Below, one piece after another: positions 56,587 through 64,000 of a stretch of DNA of 64,000 bases. Both the position numbers and the translations under genes were made by a program. Numbering within the stretch: position 1 is the first letter of the stretch; each line of letters begins with the position of its first letter. The stretch is from Odontocerum albicorne (taxonomy: Eukaryota; Arthropoda; Insecta; Trichoptera; Odontoceridae). Under the pieces are notes generated by a model. It saw nothing but the letters and a program-made list of their open reading frames with translations, did no database searches and had not been told where the DNA came from. The stretch covers positions 8,265,366 through 8,329,365 of the forward strand of contig OX463846.1 in NCBI GenBank assembly GCA_949825065.1, in the 5' to 3' direction.

Positions 56587-58379
56587 ACACATTGATCAAT
56601 AAGTCCCGGGACTAACTACTAAAACAACATTTGTTTGCCAAAATTCTTCTTTATTCATCAACATAGTCTCCTTCAAGAGCGATACATTAATTCCAACGCT
56701 TTCCTAACTTTTCTATGCCAGCCGTGTAGAACGATTTATCTTTGGTTTCAAAATAGGCATTAGTTTCGGCAATCACTTCTTCATTGGAGCCAAATCTCTT
56801 TTCCTGGAGCATCTTTTTGAGGTCTGCAAACAGCCAATAGTCGCTGGGGGCCAAATCTGGAGAATACGGTGGGTGCAGAAGCAATTCGAAGTACAACTCA
56901 TGCAATTTGGCCATCGTTACCATCGACTTGTGATACGGTGCATTGTCCTGATGAAAGAGAACTTTTTTCTTATTCATATGGGGCCGTTTTTTTGCAATAT
57001 CTGCCTTCAAACGCTCCAATAACGCTATGTAATATTCGCTATTGATGGTTTTTCCCTTTTCAAGGAGATTGATGAATATTATACCATGCGCATCCCAAAA
57101 TACGGAGGCCATAACCTTCCCGGCCGACTGTTGAGTTTTTGGTCACTTCAGGCGACTTTCACCGGCTGCTCTCCACTCAGGTGGCTGCCGATTTGATTCC
57201 GGAGTATAGTGGTGGATTCAAGTTTCATCCATTGTCCCATACCGACGCAAAAACTCCTGTTTATTTTGCATAAACAGTGCCCAACAGCGCTCTGAATCAT
57301 CGATGCGTTGTTTCTGTTCCATTGTGAGCAAACGTGGCACCCATTTCGAAAAAAGCTTTTTCATGACCAAATGTTCATGCAAAATAGTGTAAACCAGTGT
57401 TCCCCAACCTTTTGAGACCTGTGGACCGGTAAAAAAAGAAAAAAAATTTCGCGGACCACTAATACTGAAATAAAAATGGTTTTTTTATTTAATATTTTTT
57501 TAATCTTATATTGTGACAGATGGACATATGTAACTATAATTGACAAATATACATATAACAGTTAAACAATTTTAATTGTAACATTGTCAGATACAATTAA
57601 AATTGAACAAAAACCATGGGGTTTTTGCAACAAACTAATGCTAAACCTGCTGTTGATCTTTGCTAATATACTGGATATTCTTGGCTGCAGTGCTGTCTCT
57701 GACAGACGAAGTGCTGCATTCACGTCCAGTATATTCCTTTGTTTCGATTTTATTAAGGACATGGATAAAAATCATATATTTAATATTTTTGCATGGCGAA
57801 TTTCTTGAAATTTGGCTTACTGTTTGCGGCCCTGCGGAAAGTCTTTGCGGCCCGGCACCGGACCGCGGACCACTGGTTGGGGAACACTGGTGTAAACACT
57901 ACCAAATGATATCTTCAGGATGTCAGCTATCTCACCCAACTTTACTTTGCGATTTTCCATCACGATTTTGAGGGTTTTTTTTATGTTTTCTGGTGTAACA
58001 GCCTCATTTGGACGACCAGAGCGTTCAGCATCATTTGTGTCTGTACGACCGCGTTTGAAATCAGCATACCACCGACAAATGGTTGTTTTCGACGGAGCAG
58101 AGTCCGGATAACACTTTTCAAGCCATTGCTGAGTTTGAACGGTATTTTTTCCCATTAAAAAGCAATGTTTTATCAACACACGAAATTCGGTTTTTTCCAT
58201 TGTTTTGAAAATAGCAAAAGTAGCATCACTAAAACCACTGTAACTCAATGACACAATGTCGGAATGTCATGAAAGTTTGACACGTAACTTCTAAAGGTTG
58301 GTACTGACTGAGAATGGTATGGATTTGTTATTAGAGGCGCCATCTGTTGGTTAGTCCCGGGACTTATTGAAGGATGTGT
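56587..58379 (-). mobile_element. mariner family E, full length, with hAT insertion
   Basis: Ends ACACATTGATCAATAAGTCC (left) and ACACATCCTTCAATAAGTCC (inverted right), TA flanks. On the minus strand the transposase begins at 58200 (MEKTEFRVLIKHCFLMGKNT) and is read to the SFGSVYT stretch, where a hAT element interrupts it. The frame resumes after the insertion and includes HQDNAPYHKSM and YSPDLAPSDYWLF before its end. Besides the insertion it has at least two stop codons. It is opposite in direction to the copies at 44088 and 49455. Confidence 0.93.
57395..57889. mobile_element. 495-bp nonautonomous hAT with 8-bp TSD
   Basis: Inverted ends CAGTGTTCCCCAACC on both sides; perfect 8-bp duplication GTGTAAAC at 57387-57394 and 57890-57897. 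Subterminal parts near both ends repeat GGACCGG/CCGCGGACCACT words. No transposase. The inserted site is the mariner transposase gene. Confidence 0.95.
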
Positions 58380-58529
58380 TAGGTATAGATTTAAGCAAAA
58401 AGCTTGCTTTTAGCAAAACTTTATTCATTCCATTCAAGCACTAAGCATTTTACCTGACCCTTTTTTGTATTTTATAGTATTGATAACTGTATTTGAGATT
58501 TTCCAACATCAGCTATTTATTACAACCAG

Positions 58530-59530
58530 GTACACCCAACCCAAATTGCCAGACAAGTTTATCATACCATCACGCCATTTCCCTGTCGGAATAGTCAGAG
58601 AGGACCTTGTACCATACTTTCCTACCTCGACACACACATCTTTAGCCTCTTCTATATCCATATACCTTCTCATACAACTTCTACGATTTCTCTGAGTTTC
58701 TACGCTTCTTTTAGAATATCATTCACTTGATCCAACCATACTTTCCTTGGTCTTCCTCTCACACGCCTTCCACTCAAATTTGCACTGTATTTCTGTTTTG
58801 TTCGACTTTCTTCATTCATTCATTCCACATGCCCAAACCATCTCAAAGTACTCTTCTTCATCTTCTTAACAACACACCTTGAGTTCACATTTATTTCTTT
58901 TCACTTAATTTCTTATACTTCCATGTATGCTTTTCAATGCATGCATTTTTACAGCATTTAATTGGCTCCTCTCAGTATTTTTCCATGTCCAAGTTTCACT
59001 CCCATACATCCAAGTTGGCACTAACATACTATTGTGGACTACCATCTTAACAGATTTTGATATTATCCAGTTTGAGTATACATATTTTAGTGTCCCATTC
59101 ACTTTAAGTCTAGTTCGAGTATACATGTTTTAGTGCCTTTGCATTACTTTGGACTTTGCAACATTCATTCTCAGATGATTCTCTTCGCATCTCTCATTCT
59201 CAAACTCTGCAATTTATCTTCACTCTCCGCCAACACTACCATGTCATCTGCATATATTCCCATTGGAAATTCATATGCCACCAATTGACCTCTGTAATTC
59301 CTTCACACATAAATCTATATAATTATAGAACAACCAGGGTGACATAATGCATCCTTGCTTTACGCCTTTCGAAATATTAAACCTTTCAGTCAAGGTAAGA
59401 TTCACTTCTGATACATGCTCTACTTTCGGTGTATAATGACGCAATACCATGTATTAGTTTACGCTGAACATCATATTTTTTCGAAATTCTCCGTAGCTTG
59501 TCTCTTATCGCGTCGTGTGGTTTTTACAAG
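58530..59530 (-). pseudogene. LINE reverse-transcriptase part, longest copy
   Basis: On the minus strand it includes YADDMVVL near 59235-59260 (catalytic motif of reverse transcriptase), GDIMHPCFT-like sequence near 59340, a WMYGSETWTWKN motif near 59000 and the GRPRK tract near 58740. Many stops and shifts are present. This is the best guide to the GRPRK LINE family in the window. Confidence 0.72.
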
Positions 59531-59815
59531 TCCACAAATGCACAAAATACTATTTTTATTTTTTGCCATACATTTTGCTACTATCATATAATAAGTAAAT
59601 AAAAACTATTGTGAATCACAATAAGTTAAGTCAAGGAGTTCATCGAGTTGTTTCTAGATTTTGTGGGTGAGAAAAACTAAAAAAATTCAATTGTTCCATC
59701 ATAAAAACCAATATTAATTTGTTTCTCTGTAAACAGGGGCTAAAAGTGTCAAAAACTACCAAGGGGTTATCAAAACTAACCACATTACACCTATTATATT
59801 ATCATACTCCATTAA

Positions 59816-60134
59816 CACGTTGATCGCCGTGTCAGCCACTGGTGGCCGACACCGAGGTATTCCAATTGAGCCGTGTCGGCCACCGGTGGCTGACACGGCA
59901 TACCTAACTTCAGAGTGTCATTCTGTCCGTCGGCTACGCGCTCTGTATTAAACTACTATTAAACTTGGCCGACATGGCCCTTTTCTATCTTACTACGATA
60001 TGGCTTTAGGATATCTTCATGGTTCTAAAAGATATACTCATGAATGTGATAGGTAGGGTATATTAAATTAAAAACCTAAAAACGTAAAAACATTTTTTGG
60101 ACATTTTACGAAAATCCTATTGGCGATCAATGTG
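59816..60134. mobile_element. 319-bp TTAA MITE (piggyBac-like)
   Basis: TTAA at 59812-59815 and 60135-60138; inverted ends CACGTTGATCGCC and CACATTGATCGCC. Inside, GTGTCAGCCACTGGTGGCC and GTGTCGGCCACCGGTGGC form internal palindromes near 59840-59905. Confidence 0.8.
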
Positions 60135-60294
60135 TTAATCAGTTTTAATAATCCAGATATCTGCCAAAATAGCATTACCAGTGATAAACATAAGAAGCAA
60201 TACGGATTGTAGACTTGTTATCATGGACATCCCGGTTTTCATTGCACTTCAGACGTCGTTGTTTTCTATTAACTTTTGTTTTATACACTAAAAC

Positions 60295-60432
60295 AATCAA
60301 TCACTTCCAACCAACCAAGATGTTAAGGAGACCTAAAGTGAGAACCAGACTGGAAAAAAAAAGGGGTTTAACAGAAATCGAACCCGTAGCCCCTAAGTTA
60401 GAAGACAGGCATTGTCATCTAAATTTATCAAA
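60295..60432 (-). repeat. tRNA SINE, left member of head-to-head pair
   Basis: Minus orientation: body and B box (GGGTTCGATTTCTG) are clear, the A-box end is worn near 60415-60432. Confidence 0.65.
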
Positions 60433-60436
60433 AGCT

Positions 60437-60606
60437 TATGAAGTCCGTGGCCTAGTTGGTAAGACGCCTGCCTCCCACTAAGAGGTTGTGGGTTTGATTT
60501 CTGTTGGTATCCAATTTTTATGAAAAGGGTTTCAGTTTGGTTTTCACTGATGGCCATCTTCACACCTTACTAGTTGGTTGGTAGAGATTGCCACGTGGCA
60601 ATTTGT
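60437..60606 (+). repeat. tRNA SINE, right member of head-to-head pair
   Basis: GAAGTCCGTGGCCTAGTTGG (A box), GAGGTTGTGGGTTTGATTTC (B box), tail GTTGGTTGGTAGAGATTGCC. Its head faces the head of the SINE at 60295-60432. Confidence 0.82.
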
Positions 60607-60774
60607 CCGTCATTGAAATTTTTCTTTAATTTAAATACACTAATTAATGCACATTCACCTATAGATGTTATATGTAACCTTTTGCTGGGTGCTCAAAACG
60701 TTCATCACTGTTGTTCTATTGCAAATATTGGAGTGAGACATGGACATGGAAGATGACTTAAAAGAGCTGAATAA

Positions 60775-61150
60775 ATGCTGTAGAAATGCATACACATAGA
60801 AGAACACATAGGGTGAGAATGTATGACAGAATACGTATTGAAGTGATAAGGGATGAATGTGAACCAAGGCTAATGTGCTAAGTAAGATGAAGAGCACTGT
60901 GAGATGGTTTGGGAATTTAAAATGAATGAATGAACACTAACAAAACAAATACACAGCGCAAATTTGAGTCGACGGCGTGGTAGAGGAAGGCCAAGGAAAA
61001 GTATGGTAAGACCAAGAGTATAGTATTTTGAAAGGAAATGTAAAAAGTTAGATACATCGCAGTAGCTGTATGAGGTGTACGGATGTAGAAGAGGAACGCC
61101 TGGCACTCTCTACTCTCTGCCTACCACGATAGGGAGACAGCGTGATGGTA
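60775..61150 (+). pseudogene. LINE 3' fragment
   Basis: From AATGCTGTAGAAATGCATAC through CGGCGTGGTAGAGGAAGGCC to GTATGTATGTATGG. It serves as the uninterrupted reference for the LINE split at 36138. Confidence 0.65.
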
Positions 61151-62244
61151 TGTATGTATGGATTAAAAAACAAGTAAGTCCATAGTGGTCTATGGGAATC
61201 AATAGGTTTTGTAATGGTATATACCTCCTTTTACTACTTTTTAAGAAATTTAAATATGGGTAATTTTTCTAGCACTGCTGCAATTTCAAAACAAATTACT
61301 CAGCAATCAAAATGTTAAGCTGAAATAAAAATAGGCAAAAAAAATATGTTTCTATAAAATTTACTCCCCACAGTATTGCATTAACGCAAGCAATATATAA
61401 AAGGTAATTAAGCATACTTATTTATCAAGTGTTATCGACCCAGTTATAGCTAAAAAGGGTTTGCTCATCAGATAATATCCCAATGGAAATTGGGAGATAA
61501 GGTGGGCTATATCTGTGCTTATCACATTTGATTTAGATATTAAATTAACAATCTACTAACCAGAAGGTCGTGGTATCATGTCAATTTATAAATAGTAAAA
61601 AAATTGTATATTATCAAGTCCCAAACAAGATTACATAAGGAGTAAGGCCAAGTTAAAATAATTAACCTAGAGCAATGAAAAGTTAGCTCTGATAAGATGT
61701 CTGAAAAAAATATCAAATTTAAGATAGAAGTTAAATTATATAAAAGACAAAGTTATATATTTTTAGGGCTATTAGAACTAATAAAAACAGGATTTCGCCT
61801 GTTACATAATGTGAATCTAATTTTTTTATTCATATGGAAAAACACTAGGAAGGATTTTTCTCATAGTTCTAGGCAGCGCCGACAATACATCAAATGCATC
61901 ATTCAATTGGTTCAATATCTCTAAACAGCGCGTCACTGAGTGTTTAGCCGTCATATTGGTTATATACGTTGGTATCTGGAATAGAGGATGATTTCTTGCA
62001 TGGTTGCAAATTGACGGATGAGAATCGTCTGTCTAAAGACAGACTGCCTCTCAACTAGGATTTCATAACTCAAAAGAGAGCAGACTGGTTTGGAGGAGTA
62101 TTTTAGCAGAGATGTAACCCTGATCGTCATGACTAACGAGAAGAGAAAAGATACAACGATGAAGAGAAATAATACAATCGGAAACAACTTTTTTAGCCGT
62201 TTTGTAAATAATATTTATTGTATTGTAATACAAGTCAAGCTGGT
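61151..62244. other. gene-free interval
   Basis: No gene or repeat is recognised; AT-rich with scattered stops in all frames. Confidence 0.5.
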
Positions 62245-62425
62245 TACAGCTCCCTAGCTCAGTTGGCTAAACACCTGTCTTCCAACCCGGGGGTTGTGGG
62301 TTTGATTCCAGGAATTTAAACAGGATTCTTGTATGTTTTTCACTTAGTGTCTTTTACATCGCTCTAGTTGGTTGAGAGAATTTGCCACATGGTAATAAGC
62401 TCACTAGGTTGTATTGTACAACAAA
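62245..62425 (+). repeat. tRNA SINE
   Basis: CTCCCTAGCTCAGTTGGCTA (A box) and GGGTTGTGGGTTTGATTCCA (B box), then the family body and the tail GTTGGTTGAGAGAATTTGCC. Not a functional tRNA. Confidence 0.82.
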
Positions 62426-62474
62426 AGTGTAAAACAATATATTTTATTGCATTTACACTTTCATTGTATACAGT

Positions 62475-62659
62475 ACAACCTGGCGGGCTTATTGCCATGT
62501 GGCGATCTCTTCCAACCAACTACAAAGACGTAAAAGAGGTATTAAGTCAAAAAACTTGAATGAAATTCATTTTTGAAAAATCTGGGTTTCAACGGGAATC
62601 AAACCCGCAATCCCCAGGTTAGAAGACAAGCGTATTACCAACTTGGCAATGGAGGTCGT
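62475..62659 (-). repeat. tRNA SINE, complete
   Basis: Minus strand: GACCTCCATTGCCAAGTTGG, B box GCGGGTTTGATTCCCG, full body and tail ending GCCCGCCAGGTTGT. Its head is the closest local match to the unit of the minisatellite at 27560-28310. Confidence 0.88.
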
Positions 62660-62679
62660 AAGTAAATGCTGAGCAAAGA

Positions 62680-62835
62680 ATGGAAGGATATTTTTAGCTA
62701 AATTTTGACTGAGGTAAAGATAAATATGAGAAACAGAAAAACACATATGACAAAATTTAGTGTGAACGAGGCCAAGAATGTATTAATAGGAAGGTGTTGA
62801 GGTCTTCCTTTCTTCCTATGGATATGGTGTGATGG
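62680..62835 (+). pseudogene. LINE 3' end remnant
   Basis: GAGGCCAAGAATGTATTAAT, GGTGTTGAGGTCTTCCTTTC and ATGGTTTGTATGAATG follow the ends of the GRPRK LINE family loosely. Confidence 0.35.
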
Positions 62836-64000
62836 TTTGTATGAATGTTATCATCTATATACCTGCCCAAACATTTTAGATAGCATTACCAGCAGCAATT
62901 TTTATGTAGGCTTAATATGTATTGTTGGCATTCAGACTTCAAACATGTACAGCAATACCTTACATAGTACGGTTAATACGTATAAAAAAACATCGTACTT
63001 TGAAAAACCGCACTTATCATGATGATATTATGTTTTAATATAATACATTTCAATCATTCTATTGTACGGTTCACAAATGTATTTATTCATTTGCTAACTC
63101 AAATCAATGCACATAGAACTCTTGTACACATAAAGAAATTAAAAAAGATAAAAATGAACTAAAAAATAGAAGCATTAAAGATTTTTATTCGTGAATAAAC
63201 AATGTGCATACTAAAAGACAAAATAACCAAAAAAAATTACATGGAAAAATTTTAAACTTGGTTTGATAAGTTATATTTTTCTTTTTTCCGCATACATGTC
63301 TTTATTATGGATTATCATTCTATAATGGGATTTGGAGTGATACTGATGTATCAAGCTAGTGAAAGTACACAGCTTAAAAGACAGTACATGCTGTTATACG
63401 ATTACAGTATTTCCAGGAATCATTCCATCTAAATTTATTTATTTGTGCCTATAAATTGTCTTTTATATAATCAAAAACAAAATGCTCTTGAGATGTCAAA
63501 CAAGTTATCTATTTGCTGTTAATATTCACCAGACCATTGATGCCGCAAATAAATATCTGACCTTAGTAAAGTGGTAGGACAGTTAATTGTGAATGGATGA
63601 TATGGAACTCATTTTAGCAGTCAATCCCGAAGTTAAAGGTGAACCAGAGCAAATTGACAAAGCAATTAATTATGGGAAAAAAATATTCTGTAAAATTGAT
63701 AGTGGTAAAAAGGGAAAGGAGGCCATTTTTTATATAGCTGATCCAAATAGATCAAGATGTCAATAAAATAAAGCATTCGACAATTCATGATCACAAGACA
63801 TGGCAACTTCGAACAAAAAGGGCCAACCCAAAACGAGATAAGGCCAGAAGAAATAAGAACTAGATACATGGATTTTTTAAGGACCTTAAGGAGCTTTGTG
63901 AAATAGCAACGAGAATGCAATAGGCCAAACACAATAAGCTCGAGTAATAACAGATGAGATTTGAATATTTACAGATGTATAGAAAAAAGCGTTCATTACA
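62836..64000. other. AT-rich right end of window
   Basis: I see no exon, repeat or RNA gene. A search for the missing N-terminal exon of ZSWIM8 on the minus strand found no convincing coding segment. Confidence 0.5.

Noticed and set aside
53757..64000. Search for the N-terminal ZSWIM8 exon
   Set aside because: No GC-rich minus-strand segment with donor site and family-like sequence was found. The exon is assumed to be beyond the window.

Overview
The window is a stretch of arthropod nuclear DNA, most likely insect: spliced genes with GC-rich exons, AT-rich introns, and a very heavy load of mariner, piggyBac-like, hAT, pogo-like, LINE and tRNA-SINE sequence. I cannot name the species. No prokaryotic gene, organelle DNA, rRNA, functional tRNA or virus was recognised.

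The one host gene I can support lies on the minus strand and fills 19.8-53.8 kb. It is the orthologue of ZSWIM8 (Drosophila Dora, C. elegans EBAX-1), the SWIM zinc-finger substrate receptor of a CUL3/Elongin ubiquitin ligase that acts in target-directed microRNA degradation. I placed 18 coding exons by hand from splice sites. They join into one uninterrupted frame of 1765 codons that ends in TGA at 19839-19837. The N-terminal exon or exons lie beyond the right edge; 53.8-64 kb is intron or 5' flank. Five exons or exon parts (43628-43777, 34208-34340, 20967-21116, 19837-19903 and the start of 53341-53756) are too short for, or not visible in, a simple ORF view. Downstream of the stop the same frame stays open for another 138 codons, which makes a stop-codon readthrough extension possible.

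1-19 kb (downstream of the gene): fragments of several LINE families, a hAT relic with a BED finger, a piggyBac relic bounded by TTAA, an 833-bp foldback element, a 0.4-kb microsatellite, and small MITEs. I see no host gene here.

19-54 kb (the gene): introns hold at least eight mariner copies or fragments in four families, several nested. There is a mariner inside a mariner (24.2-26.5 kb), a LINE tail inside a mariner (40.3 kb), a LINE inside a piggyBac-like MITE (46.1-46.9 kb) and a pogo-like element inside a LINE (36.1-36.7 kb). The intron at 27.3-28.7 kb carries a 13-copy, 57-bp minisatellite that is an amplified tRNA-SINE head. The intron at 49.1-51.8 kb carries a precise 93-nt hairpin that looks like a microRNA precursor.

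54-64 kb: TTAA and TA MITEs, a minus-strand mariner carrying a 495-bp hAT element with perfect 8-bp target duplication, LINE remains with a YADD reverse-transcriptase motif, and head-to-head tRNA SINEs. Inverted copies of the same mariner family flank exons of the gene and could pair in the pre-mRNA.
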